In this document: in pieces, positions 35,087 through 46,900 of the stretch
Numbering within the stretch: position 1 is the first letter of the stretch
How the letters are laid out: each line of letters opens with the position of its first letter
Origin: Pseudocercospora fijiensis CIRAD86
Taxonomy: Eukaryota > Ascomycota > Dothideomycetes > Mycosphaerellales > Mycosphaerellaceae
DNA: 62,416 bases
Assembly (NCBI RefSeq): GCF_000340215.1
Contig: NW_006921540.1
Coordinates: 116,686 to 179,101 of the forward strand
Direction: 5' to 3'
The notes under the pieces: model-generated
The model's input: only the letters and a program-made list of their open reading frames with translations
Databases searched by the model: none
What the model was told of the DNA's origin: nothing
Translations under genes and position numbers: made by a program

Positions 35087-35701
35087 ATCAATGGGACCGC
35101 GGAAGTGACTCAAACGTCCGTGCGTTCCGCGCTATCATATGCAAGTCGCCTCGAGCGCGCAAAACAATCTACACTTGGCGGCGGAAGCACAAATTCGTCC
35201 ATCAACAACTTCGCGAGTCTTAATACAACTTCCGCTAACCCAATTCAGAGCTACTTATCGCTATACGACTCAAGTACGATCAGCATAGCGACCCTAACTC
35301 TAGCCTAACGAGTCCACAACCTCGTACTACAGCTCTTGGAAAAGGTCTATGAAGCCTTTATCGCAACAAACGAAGACGAACCAGTCTCAATTAACGCTAA
35401 CTACAAGTTCCCCGTCTAACTTTACATCGACCGCAGCACCCGCCGCCGCTACGCCGAAAGCTATTACCGCCGCTCCTTCAAAGCCTCGATCCCTACACTC
35501 GAAGGAGAAGAGTCCAACAATCTAAGTCTTTTGCAATGGCTGGATTCTATCCCGACGGAACATCGCGCATTAATTAGGAGAATCGAAGTGGGACGGGCTG
35601 GTGACGACCAGGCAATGGCGCAGGTGGGAGTCGATCTTATGATACGCTTCATTCGAATCAAGAATTGGGACATGCCATATCTGGTGGGTTTTGCAAGTTG
35701 A
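35087..35701 (+). pseudogene. Uncharacterised fungal gene broken by two RIP-type stop codons
   Basis: One frame runs from 35087 to the TGA at 35699-35701 and is interrupted only by TAA at 35306-35308 and TAA at 35417-35419. There is no frameshift. The translation is protein-like on both sides, with segments VHNLVLQLLEKVYEAFI, LYIDRSTRRRYAESYYR and LLQWLDSIPTEHRALIRRI. I recognise no family beyond a resemblance to small uncharacterised fungal proteins. Both stops are explained by CAA to TAA. No ATG opens the frame (the codon at 35105 is GTG), so the 5' part is lost or in another exon. The gene lies about 0.8 kb from a RIP block, which fits leakage of RIP from the adjacent repeat. Confidence 0.6.
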
Positions 35702-36510
35702 ACTACCTTTACCTCTGGCGACGCTGTCCTCCGCTTGCAAGGATTCCGAATCAGTCGCTGGCAGTCGGGGTCACCACTTCTGTCTTATCCCGGCATGGAC
35801 CCTAGCAGCGTTTCTGCGGACGTTGATGAGACTCGTCCTGTGGTCCATTAGCAGCCCGCTCCAGCTGAAGAGATCAGCCTTATTGCAACATCAAAGGCAT
35901 CTCCCTGATAGTCAAGAATGAATCATTGCCGACGTCAGGCTTGTAGATAGCATCTTGACCTGATACTTCAGTGGTGGAACAAGAATATGCATTTGCTCCG
36001 AACGAATCAACAACTCAACCATCTAGCGGAGAACGACAAGTAAAAGCATCAGTAGTAGGCTGCTGAAAAGTCGCAACAAGCGCCTATGATGGCAGAGTAT
36101 GCACTAAGGCTAGCAGTCGCAACAGCATTAAGTTTATAAACGACGTTCCAAACGTTGAAGTACCTAGATACGAAATCAGCCTTAGAAATTCAAAGGAAAG
36201 AAATATGCAAAAATACCATCTCCTAGCACAGAAGCCACGGATCTAGCGTCTCAGACCCGTATCATGCCTAACAGGTTTCTTTGTCGTTGCGTCGAAGCCC
36301 TCTCCTTCTACTCTCGATTTCGTCTTAATTATGTAGCTAACATGCAGCAAAAGCGGGGGTGGGACCACATATGTGAACTGCATAATGCAAAGTGCAGCGA
36401 CCAAGCTAGTCAGTTCGAAGTAGTTCGGGATAGCTGCAGCAAAGACACTACCTCCATTCAGGCGCTTCGTAGTTAAATTCGTGTGTGTGCTGCTCGTGAC
36501 TTCCATTTCT
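35702..36510. other. Degenerate non-coding transition to the RIP block
   Basis: The sequence still has normal CpA/TpG content but no convincing gene. Possible remnants of the preceding pseudogene may continue past an intron (a GTGGGT lies at 35682). The switch to RIP-degraded sequence occurs near 36510-36530. Confidence 0.45.
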
Positions 36511-37149
36511 ACACTATACTACATTAGGTTTAGCGCTATTCGAGATCTTATTCTAGCGAAGCGCCTAAAGCCAAACCGTTGCTAGCGGGTGTAGGTTGCG
36601 TTACTACTACTATATTTTATATCGAATAGGCTATATAGCTTAACAACTATTAGTCGTAGTATAGCACTTTATAGAGATAGGACCTAGATAATTTAGCGAT
36701 TAAGAATATCCGCTATTTTAATAAGCTAGTCGCTTTAGAAATGCTAAAGTTATTATCGATAAACGTAAATTGCTACTCTCGACTAACTCGTTTACCTATC
36801 CCTATATACTTTATAAGTAAACAAACGACGCCCTTCTACGTTAACAAAGTATAGGGGGTCTACCTTTCTAGTACCCTCTACAACCTCCGCGTATCTATTT
36901 ACTATATAATTTAGTCGTATACTCGCCTCGACTTAGTAGGGCAAACTAACCCTTTAGCCTCTAATATCTTTAATCTATATCCTAATCTTAACAAACCTAA
37001 TACGCAGTTGTAAACTTTAAGTATTCTATAAGCTCCGCCGCCTATTAAAGTACGCTAAATCGATAGTCTAATTTAGACCTTACCGCCGCCGGAGAAAGCT
37101 ATCTAAACTATTCGAGGCCGCTAATTAACAAGTTCGACTCGAGGTCTAT

Positions 37150-37240
37150 CTAGCATCTAGTATCTAGTATCTAGTATCTAGTATCTAGTATCTAGTATCT
37201 AGTATCTAGTATCTAGTATCTAGTATCTAGTATCTAGTAT
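37150..37240. repeat. TATCTAG heptanucleotide microsatellite
   Basis: About 12 uninterrupted copies of a 7-bp unit (TATCTAG) lie just upstream of the RecQ-like reading frame. It contains no CpA or TpG and would be inert to RIP. Confidence 0.95.
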
Positions 37241-37299
37241 AGCTAGTAATAAAGCCCGCTATAAGCAGCGCCTAGCCGAGAAGGCCGCGCGCTAGAAGA

Positions 37300-40200
37300 A
37301 GCAGCAACTCGAGCGTTAAGAACTATATTAAGCACTGCTACTAGGTCGCTCCGCTATTATACGTATATATCTAGACTTCGGTATCCCTCCGATAAAGCTA
37401 CCTTAACTAAAGTCGGAATAGGCCCGGCACTTTAAGCGGCGTATCGAGAAGATTACAAATCTAGAGACATCCCTCGCGCGTATTTAAGAGTTAGTATAGC
37501 AAGTAGGCTAATTTAAGGAGACTATTTAGTACTAGGCGGAAATTATCGAGAAGGGCTTAACGAAACTCCTCGACTTTAAGTACCCTAGTTTAGCATTCGT
37601 TCCTATACTAGCGTAGAAGATAGTAATATACGTACTTATCTATAGCTAGAATAATGTCCTGTTTATTACTCGTATAGGCGAGGGAAAGAGTCTGCTATTC
37701 TAGGGCTTTATAATACTAACTAGTATAATTACTATCTAAGTAGTGCTATTAAACCGCTTAGGCGCCGAACAAGTAGTAGCAATCGAGCGTATAGCTAGTA
37801 ATACTAGTAGTCTAGTCTACTTAGTATATATCTCTACTAAAACTAAGAAGATCGACCTAGGTATGTTTAAGAACATCCTTAATAGCAAGCTCTAGTATAT
37901 TCTACTTAGCCTAGAATAGGTAGCATTACCGCAATTTCTCTCGCTACTAAACGACGGGCGTATACGAGAGAAGGTCGGCCTAGTTGTTATCGATAAGGCA
38001 TATCTAATCTATAACTAGGGTAAACCTTCTAGCTTCCGCGATAAATACTCGTAGGTCGGTTAATTACGCGATCGCTTACGTATCGATACTAGTACTCTAT
38101 TAACCTCGGCTACTATAGATAAAGAGTATACTAAGTATACGATAAAGTATACTAGTATACGTAAAGAGGGACTTAATCCGTACGAGACTAAGATTATCCG
38201 TAGTAGTATCGATCGCCCGGAAATTATATATATTATTAAGTTTATTCCGAGGGAGTATCTAACCGATTACGATATGCTATATATAGTAATCGACAATGCC
38301 GTATCCTATCCGCTAATTCCTAATAGAGAAGAGAAGGAGGTTACAAAGGGATTAGCAACACTATAGAATATATACAAGTCCTTAGTGTTTATCGACGGCT
38401 ATAAGTATATCGCTAACTTCGTCGATATTACTCGTAGCTAGTTGCTATATTTAACTAAGGACAATCCGGACTATACTAAGAGATATTAGTACGGCGTAGG
38501 TCCTAGTATTAATGTCTGCTATACTATCTCCTTCTATACTGCAAAGGTACCTAAGCTAGACTAGGATAATCGGTATAATAAGTATTATAAGCTAGACTCT
38601 AACATTCGCTATATAGTAGCAACTACTGCCGCTAGTATTAGTCTAGATATGCTAGACATCGCGGATATATACTAATAGAAGTTCAACATTACTCGTAATA
38701 CTAGTAACCTTTAATAGCGACTTAGCTATATTGCTCGACGACTAGCTCTCTTATACTCGGAGGGATTCTTCGATATACTATACTTCTATCGGCCTCGGGC
38801 GTTCTTCTTTGTGCTATACTATGCCGGAGATTATATTAAGCGAATGCTAGAAGGCGCTAGTATGCTTTCTATTCTTCTACTAATATAGATATAGTCGTAG
38901 GCTAGCGATCGTAGTAGTAGTCGTAGTCGTAGTCGTAGTAGAGGCAGAGGTAGAGGCAGTAGTCGTCGTCGTAGTCGTAGTCGTATACGCGCTGCCGGAC
39001 CTAGTAGACTGCGATAAGAGCTTCCTAGCGAGGATATCGGCGGCGCGAGTAATTAGGATAATATATATAGCGATACTAAGATAGATGCTAGAGATAATAC
39101 GCCCCGTCGCAAAGGCAAATCTAAGGAGAGTAATACTTAGAATACGTCTAAGTTAGAGAGCTAAAAGAAGATTCTAAAGATCTTCTTAGGTGCCCTAAAC
39201 GATTACCTTAAGATCCCTAGTCGCTGCTTTCGCGTAGTAATAAACGAGCACTACGGAGAGCATTTAACTTAGTTTCTATACCTACTAGGCTAGCTAGATC
39301 TAAAGGACTATTGCAATATCTACAACACTAACCTAATAGCCGAGCTGCCCGGGCCACCGGTAAAGCGTATTAAGCCGGTCAATCTACTAGGCAAAGGTAC
39401 GAGACCTAGCTATATACTTAAATATATTAAGAAGTAGTGCTCGGAGAAGGTCGATACCCTACATTTGCGCAAGAACCGCTTGTTCCGTATACTAGCTAGT
39501 ATATATATAAAGGACAGACTAATATAGTCTATATCGGAGGTCTTCCTACTTACTTAGTTATACGATGCCTAGGAGGATCTAAATCTTAGTACAGATAGGC
39601 TATTACAGGTCGTACTAGAACTAGATAATTAGCAATATAAGGATAACCTCGAAGAATTGCTAGCTATTATTATTAGTATTGCTAAGCAGGTGTATACTAA
39701 TTAGGAAGCATATAAATCCGAACAGAAGGCGAAAGAGGAGGCTATAAAGAAGGCTAAGGAAGATATAGCGGCTACTATTATAGAGCATTATAACTAGACT
39801 ATAGGAGGTAAAGGTAGCTCGTCCGAACTACGGCTAGTAGCACCTAGGACCTGAGAGGAAATAGAGGCAGACCTACGCGACCTAAACTAGTCCCTAAGAC
39901 GCTCTGCCTTTACGAACACTATCCGCTAGTCTAGTATATAGAACAGTCTTACTTAGCAGGCTTAGCAGGCTTAGCAGACGACTGCTACCGCGGCACTATC
40001 TAACCCTCTATCTAATAGTAACGATGCTGCTAGTCCTTCTAATAGTAACGCACTACCCGCTAGGAAGCGTCGTCGTCGTAGTACCTAACTAGACCCTAGC
40101 TAAGCCTAATCTGCTTCTGCTTCTACTTCTGCTTCTACTTCTACTAATCCGGCCGTTAACGAGGAGTACGATATTACCGCAGAAGAAGCAACTAAGTAGT

Positions 40201-40350
40201 TAATACAAGCTTATATTAGTCGTCGTAGTAGTCGTAATATTCGCATTACTTAGGCTACTAAGGGTCTATATAGCGAGGGCGCGCGTACGAGGAGCTTAAG
40301 TGCAGCGAGTAGCCGTAGTAGTAGAGTTAACGACGATATCCTGTCCTAGT
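37300..40350 (+). pseudogene. RecQ-like DEAH helicase, RIP-inactivated
   Basis: A single frame (codons starting at multiples of 3) stays protein-like from about 37.3 to at least 40.08 kb, without indels and with only TAG/TAA stops. The Walker A motif reads GEGKS at about 37677. The Walker B box, at 37992, reads DKAYLIYN-stop-G and is derived from DEAHLIHNWG. GAG to AAG after T, CAT to TAT, and TGG to TAG are all RIP-type changes. A downstream helicase motif, ATTAASISLDMLDIADIY, is at about 38619. Downstream are an ARRLALL segment, a Ser/Arg-rich stretch (38.9-39.0 kb) and a C-terminal region with CNIYNTN near 39312. RecQ helicases unwind DNA 3' to 5'; in fungi some are telomere-linked or transposon-borne. 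Confidence 0.75.
38895..38995 (+). repeat. CGTAGT-type hexamer repeats encoding an Ser/Arg tract
   Basis: Imperfect CGTAGT/CGTCGT units lie within the helicase frame and encode RSRSRSRRGRGRGSSRRR-like residues. Confidence 0.8.
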
Positions 40351-40369
40351 ATCTACCGAGTAGGTAGTA

Positions 40370-40545
40370 GAGATTAGCGCTAGTATTAGAATTGGCGCTA
40401 GAATTAGTACTAGCACTAGAGATAGCGCTGTAATTAGCGGTAAAATAGCACTAGAAATAGCACTAGAATTGGCACTAGAATTAGTACTAGAATTAGCGCT
40501 AGAGATAGTACTAGAATTAGCGCTAGAATTGGCATTTAGTAAGGT
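40370..40545. repeat. GCACTAGAATTAG-type short tandem repeats
   Basis: Imperfect units of about 12-18 bp built on GCGCTAGAATTAGCACTAGA follow directly after the helicase frame. Confidence 0.8.
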
Positions 40546-40639
40546 CCTTCCTTACTACCCTTCTATTATGTCCTTATAAGCTCGCTAAGTCCTTGTCCTA
40601 TCCCCGGAAAAGTAAGCCGTAATACTACGCTCGATCGCG

Positions 40640-41285
40640 TTACTTCTACGAGTATAGGCCTAGTTAAGCTGCTTCTACGAGAGCAGGCCTAGTTTAGCTG
40701 CTTCTACGAGAGCTAGCCTAGTTTAGCTACTTCTACGAGAGTAGGCCTAGTTTAGCTGCTTCTGCGAGAGCTAGCCTAGTTTAGCTGCTTCTACGAGAGC
40801 TAGCCTAGTTTAGCTGCTTCTGCGAGAGCAGGCCTAGTTTAGCTACTTCTACGAGAGTAGGCCTAGTTTAGCTGCTTCTACGAGAGTAGGCCTAGTTTAG
40901 CTACTTCTACGAGAGCTAGCCTAGTTTAGCTGCTTCTACGAGAGCTAGCGTACAGTAGTGCCTAGTTTAGCTACTTCTACGAGAGCTAGCGTATAGTAAT
41001 GCCTAGTTTAGCTGCTTCTACGAGAGCTAGCGTATAGTAGTGCCTAGTTTAGCTACTTCTACGAGAGCTAGCGTATAGTAGTGCCTAGTTTAGCTACTTC
41101 TACGAGAGCTAGCGTATAGTAATACCTAGTTTAGCTGCTTCTGCGAGAGCTAGCGTATAGTAGTGCCTAGTTTAGCTACTTCTGCGAGAGCTAGCGTATA
41201 ATGCCTAGTTTAGCTGCTTCTACGAGAGCTAGCGTATAATGCCTAGTTAAGTTGCTTCTATAAGAGCTAGCGTATAATATGTAAT
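40640..41285. repeat. Minisatellite with 29-bp units changing to 41-bp units
   Basis: The first part has 29-bp units of the form CTAGTTTAGCTGCTTCTACG plus AGAGCTAGC. From about 40915 each unit gains about 12 bp (GTATAGTAGTGC), giving 41-bp units. More than 15 units are present. They differ mainly by A/G and C/T changes. Confidence 0.92.
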
Positions 41286-41424
41286 GCCTAGTTAAGCTAG
41301 AATTAGCAATAGGGATAGTACTAGAATTAGCATTTAATAAGGTCCTTCCTAACTACTCTTCTATTATGTCTTTATAAGCTCGCTAAGTAGGCTCTTCTAT
41401 CGTATCCTTTGCGATAAGGGTTTG

Positions 41425-41510
41425 TAGATAGTCGTAGGTGTCGATAGTCGTAGGTATCGATAGTCGTAGGTATCGATAGTCGTAGGTATCGATAGTATAT
41501 AAGAGCTAGG
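41425..41510. repeat. 18-bp tandem repeat
   Basis: Four to five copies of GTCGTAGGTATCGATA-type units. Confidence 0.85.
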
Positions 41511-41794
41511 CGAGAAGCGTAAATTCGAGGCAGCGATAAGGATGCCGAGTCCCGCTAAGACCCCGGATTTAGCACAGCAGAGCGCTTGATTAGTAGGATT
41601 AAACGTTATAGCTACTTCCTTCCGCGCATTTACAATACCGACTTTACGACTTTTACGACTTTTATAATAGTATATTACTAATATAGCAAGATACGCCGAT
41701 TGCGCGCATTTCTAGCAAATAGCGCTAACAAAAGTGTCTAACACGATAACGACGGCCGCCTTAGGTACTAAGAACCGCCTCCGAAACCCGAGAA

Positions 41795-41895
41795 GTTGCT
41801 AATACTAGCGAGAAGTTACTAATACTAGCGAGAAGTTGCTAACGCTAGCGAGAAGTTACTAGCGAGAAGTTGCTAGCGAGACTAGCGAGACTAGC
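41795..41895. repeat. GAGAAGTTGCTAAC-type short tandem repeats
   Basis: Units built on GCGAGAAGTTACTAATACTA shorten towards the right to GCGAGACTA. Confidence 0.8.
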
Positions 41896-42699
41896 ACTAT
41901 ACTTACTACACCGCATGCTCTTATAGATACTACAATATATACGGCAAGGATAGATACGTAGGGCGATAATATATATCGAGCGCTCGTAAAAGTACCCTTC
42001 GAGAAGCTACGATAGCCCTCTTACGTTAACGCTCTCTATTACTTAGACTCTCCCTAGAACGATTATTCCGATAACTAGTTACTACGTAAGGTAGAGAAAA
42101 CGAATAGTAGCGTCCGGGGATCTAATTAACTAGCGGCACTAAGCGGCTACAGAAGCACACACTCCGAAGTATACTAGTATTATATATAGCCTATATACTA
42201 CGCGCAATGCGTAACAATTAACGCATTCTGTTGCTAGCTACAGCACGCGAGGTATATAGGAAGGGACTTATTAAGCGAAACAATAACAGCTTATTCGCTA
42301 AAGCGATACTTATTAGTACCTAGACAATAATAGAGTATAACCGCGCCCTTAGTATTAGAGACACCGTAGAAAAGGGTTGTTAAGCGCGTTATAGTCGCAC
42401 AGTAATATTAATACGCTTGCTAGAATAGAAGAGGAGGCGCACTACAGTCGGATAACAGTCTTAATACGCTCGGTTCGGATCGGTGCGCACTATAGTCGAA
42501 TAGCAGTCTTAATACGCAAAGGGCTACAGTCGTGTAGCAGTGGAGACTAGGACTAAGACTAAGCGCCTTCGGGCTTAAGTGTACTAGAGGCCCTTACGCA
42601 CTAGGGTTATTATAACTAGCAGTCCTAACGAAGGCGTTACGCCGACTTAACTAGATGCGCGTATATTATCCTATAAAGAATCCGAACATAGGAAGCCTA

Positions 42700-42945
42700 T
42701 AGCCGCTACTTAAGGTGTACCTTACTAAAGAGTTTTTACCGAATTAGGCCTAGCCGCTACTTAAGGTATACCTTACTAAAGAGTTTTTACCGAGTTAGAC
42801 CTATAGCAATGCTACGAACCTATTAACCTACTTAGTAGGAGAGTCGCTATCGAGCCGCTACTTAAGGTATACCTTACTAAAGAGTTTTTACTAAGTTAGA
42901 CCGTTAGCCGTATTATAGGTGTACCTTACTAAAGAGTTTTTACCT
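42700..42945. repeat. About 51-bp tandem/dispersed repeat, four copies
   Basis: The core CTTACTAAAGAGTTTTTACC recurs four times (from about 42700, 42752, 42854 and 42905), preceded by AGCCGCTACTTAAGGT in three copies. Confidence 0.88.
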
Positions 42946-43604
42946 CCGCTAATCTACCCGAGACCCGTAGTTTGTTATACTAAGACAAGACTACGATCTA
43001 ATAATAACTATACTCTTTCGGTTAAATACGTAGTCGACGCCCGCTAAAGCTATAGTATACCTACTCGCTAGGAGAGTCGCCTCGCAACGTCTTACTTAGC
43101 AAAGCCTATCGGAGACCTTAAGAGAAGGACTAAACAAACTCTACCTATCGAGGAACCTTAACTATTAGACAAGCGGCTCTGTCGGTAGCAAGCCGCAGAA
43201 CTAGCAAGGAATAGTGTTAATCGCTATAGAGCTACCTATATACGACAAAGAGGTATCGATACTATTGCTATTAGAAGCCGATAGCTAGTATATTACTAGG
43301 GGTGTTAGTATATTAGTATATATAGAAGAAGAAGAAGTTAAACTAGGAAGCGTAGGTCTATATTAGCGTATCGCAGGTAAGGTTTGCCTCTACTAATAGG
43401 ATTGCGCTATTTACGCTATAGTAGTAAGGCAATAATAACGGCTATATATTATCGCACTTTTAACGCTATGCCTAAGGCTAGAATTGCTAGCAGTTATCGA
43501 AATTACCGGAGGCCTCCTTTAGTATTAGGCGCTCTAAATTCATATAGGAACTAAGTCTAAAGCGAAGCTAATAGCAGAGACCTCTACTCTAACCTACTCC
43601 CGAC

Positions 43605-43800
43605 GAGGCACGCACTCTAGTCTACCGCTACTACTTCGCCGCTAGGCACGCACTCTAGTCTACGGAGCTATTAGCTATTAAGCTATTATCGTACGCCTAG
43701 CCCGGCTAGCTATCAAGCTATTATCGTACGCCTAGCCTAGCTAGCTATTAAGGCACGCACTCTAGTCTACCGCTACTACTTCGCTGCTAGGCGCGCACAA
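43605..43800. repeat. Interleaved direct repeats around GGCACGCACTCTAGTCTAC
   Basis: GCACGCACTCTAGTCTAC occurs three times and a CTATTA-AGCTATTATCGTACGC block twice. Confidence 0.85.
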
Positions 43801-44059
43801 TCTAGAGCTGCTATAGGACAACGACGACATTATAGGCGTTAGTTTAGTGCTTAGACAAGAATAGTCCTACCTTAATATATTAAATATTATACTCTATACT
43901 CTATGCTCTATACTCTATACTCTATGCTCTGTTCCTTTAAAAGTTACTACTACCCTTACTACTAAGGCTACCTATGCGTGCGAGGAGACCTATATTAGCT
44001 CCTTCTACTCTACCGTTGCTAGCGCTAGCGCTAGTGCCTATACCTGTGCTAGTTAGGTC

Positions 44060-46900
44060 CTAGGTTTCTATACCCTCGAATAGCTAAGTAGTACTATCTA
44101 CAAGCTAAACCTACACATTATCTCGCTCTAGATTAAGTACTACATCTTTAATTAGACCGTAATTAACACTATCTAGGCGCTCTATAGCATTAGGACCCTC
44201 TAAGGTATTAGATTCTAGCACCGTAGTACGGCCTCGAATAAAGTTCTAGTTAGCAGCGTTAAAGTTCTCGACGACTAATAGTATCTAATCTATACTAATA
44301 TTCTAGATATCGTCCGAGAGCGTGAAATCTCCGTGCTACTACTTCGCGAACCTATCGATACGGATCTTATTAGCTCGATTAAATACGCCTGCGCTAATGT
44401 CCTTATTAGTATAGTAACTAGTCCGATAGATAATAGAATTCTCCTTAAACATATCGCGGATAAGGCGAGATAACTCTCGGTTTATCGATACTCGCTTAAA
44501 GGCAGTAGCAAGTCTATAAGTCGAATTAGCAAGGCGATTATAGTCCTCGGATAGGGCATAGTTAATAAGCTTAATTATCTTATTACTACCGATAGTATAG
44601 CCCTTCTTTCTAGACTAATTAACTGTTGCAGTAGTAAGGACCGCCTTCTATAGGTCCTTAGTACTACCCTTATTAAGGAGGAAATAGAAATAGGTTATTA
44701 GACGACTATAGTTGCTCTATCTAGCTCTAAGGAACATAGGGATCGTATAGTCTACGTATCGACGAAGGTAACCGATATCCTATATACGGACAGCATAGCA
44801 GACGCGCAGAAACAAAGAGATCTCCTTTATTAGTCTATATATAGATATAAAGGCCCTATCTAGCCTAGCTAGTACAGCGCTATTGTCGGTAGAGGCAGGT
44901 CGATTAGGCATTCCCTCCTATGCTTCTAGTAATAGGAGTAGCTTATACATCTCCTTTAGGATATCTATATACTTAGTAGCGGACATCTTCTCGATAATAG
45001 CCTACTTAACGACCTTAGGCCAGGTCTAGTTACTTTCGCTAATAAGATCCTTAGAGATATAGCTACGGTTAACTATAATCTAGAGGAATACGGCGACGGT
45101 GCGGGCCTTAAAGCAACGCTTTAGCAGTCTCTATATACGGAAGAATTTTAGTAACTTTAGATTAACCTCTTTTATACCCTAGAAATCGATATCCGATAAT
45201 AGAGAGAAGTCTATACGATCGCCGGCCTTGTTCTTGTTCTAATAGGTACGGAATAGTATAAAGCATAGGTTTATAAAGATATAGAACTAAGCGGGCACTA
45301 GAAGGATATGCTACTTCCTATCGTATACAGCCTTGTTCTCGACACTACTAAAGATTATAGCTAATATACGCTCGATAGTTAGCTAATTACTAACGTTAAT
45401 AATTAATCTATTATCGAAAATCGGATCCTCTAGCTTTAGACCTAGATTGCCCTAGTAGATGTCGTCGTATACTAAGGCAGTGCCCTTATTCGAGATCTTA
45501 TTATTCTACGATAGAGGTATAGCTAGTAGCTAAGTCTTGCTACGGAAGCTATAGTTAATCTCCGGATATACTAGTTCTTCGACTAGGTTGCCGGTATCCT
45601 TCGCTACCTTAAAGATCGTCTTAATCGCGTTACTAAATATATATATATAAGCTTCGTAGAGCTAGTGCATTTCGACTGCTATAATAGCATTATTATTGTC
45701 GATGTTTTAGATAATATTCTTAGTTAGGACTAGCTTCAAGCGGTCTAGTATGTCCTACGTTAAACTACCCTCTAGTATATCCTCGTAGAGGGCGATATAC
45801 GAGTTAGTAATATTAACCTGTTTATTATTGTCGGCGATGCCTTAGTCCTTCTGCTTTGCCTAGCGATTGAAGTTGTCGTAGCAGATCTACTAGATGCATA
45901 ACTTAGCCTATTCTAAGATCTTTAGCCGCTAAGTGTTAGCATTCTTCTTAATTAAGGCTTATATAGTCTTGTACGTAGGAAGCAGACCTATACTATAGAG
46001 GGTGTCGATAAGAGGTGCCGGAAGATTGCTAATATATACTAATAGAAGGCTAAGCGACTTTAGCATCTAGGAGGCCCGCTTTAGTACTATTAAATACACT
46101 ACTATATACGTAATCGTATAAATACGCTTCTGCATTATATTCCGCTTGTCCTCGAACGACATTACTCGCTATATAGTATCCTTACGGGTATTTAGCAGTA
46201 TAAAATCCTCGAGAAGGCGGTACTAATTTAGGGCGATATTATAGATTACATCGTATATCTTAGATAGGCGACGTAGTGCGGCAAGACTGTCTTCTAGCTT
46301 ATACGCATTAAAGAACTTCTTACTAATTAAGTTCTTAACCTTAGCTCGCAGCTAGACAGCACTAATAAGATGCTTATTAGGCAGTATGTCTTATATAGCC
46401 TATACCCGCTTACGATAGGTCTTAGTGCCCTTATTGCTAAACTATATAAATAACATCTTCTCTATCGGTAATTTGAGCTAAGCAAGGTGCTTTATAGCGA
46501 GGGCGTACTTCTGCTTTAGTATACGGCGCGGACTACGATTGCTAGTAGGCTCGAGTTCGCCCTCTTCCTCGTCGTTTATCTTATCGAGGCTGCGCTTACT
46601 AGGATGCTAAACAGGCTAATCGTTATTATCGGAGGCATTGCTAGTATAGCGCTTACGCTCTAGTTCGCCCTCGCTCTACGGCTCTTTATCTATATTAGTA
46701 TCCTTATCCTTAGTTAGACTATTATTAACTAGCTAATTATATATAATATTGCGATTAGCGGTTCGTAGGCGGCGAGGAGCAGCGCGCTCTTTAGTAGACT
46801 AAAGGCGAGCAGGCTAAAGGCGAGCAGGCTAGCGGCGAGTAGCTAAGCGGTCCTTATCGCCTAGCATATTCTTAGAGTTATAGTAGTCGCTATAGTACTA
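44060..46900 (-). pseudogene. DUF6589-like protein, RIP-inactivated
   Basis: The minus strand reads as a long protein with TAG/TAA interruptions. Recognisable segments include LKLPIEKM near 46.5 kb, ICYDNFNR at about 45886-45861, LTIERILAI near 45388, and HILLVPA.F.IFINLCFILFRTY near 45.3-45.2 kb. The order and wording (YDNFN, then LTxER, then a leucine-rich 'VPGLFH..MN' block) resemble the fungal DUF6589 family, which is common in repetitive parts of fungal genomes. Its biochemical role is unknown. It faces the RecQ-like gene across the minisatellite region. The family call is from memory of the motif pattern. Confidence 0.55.
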
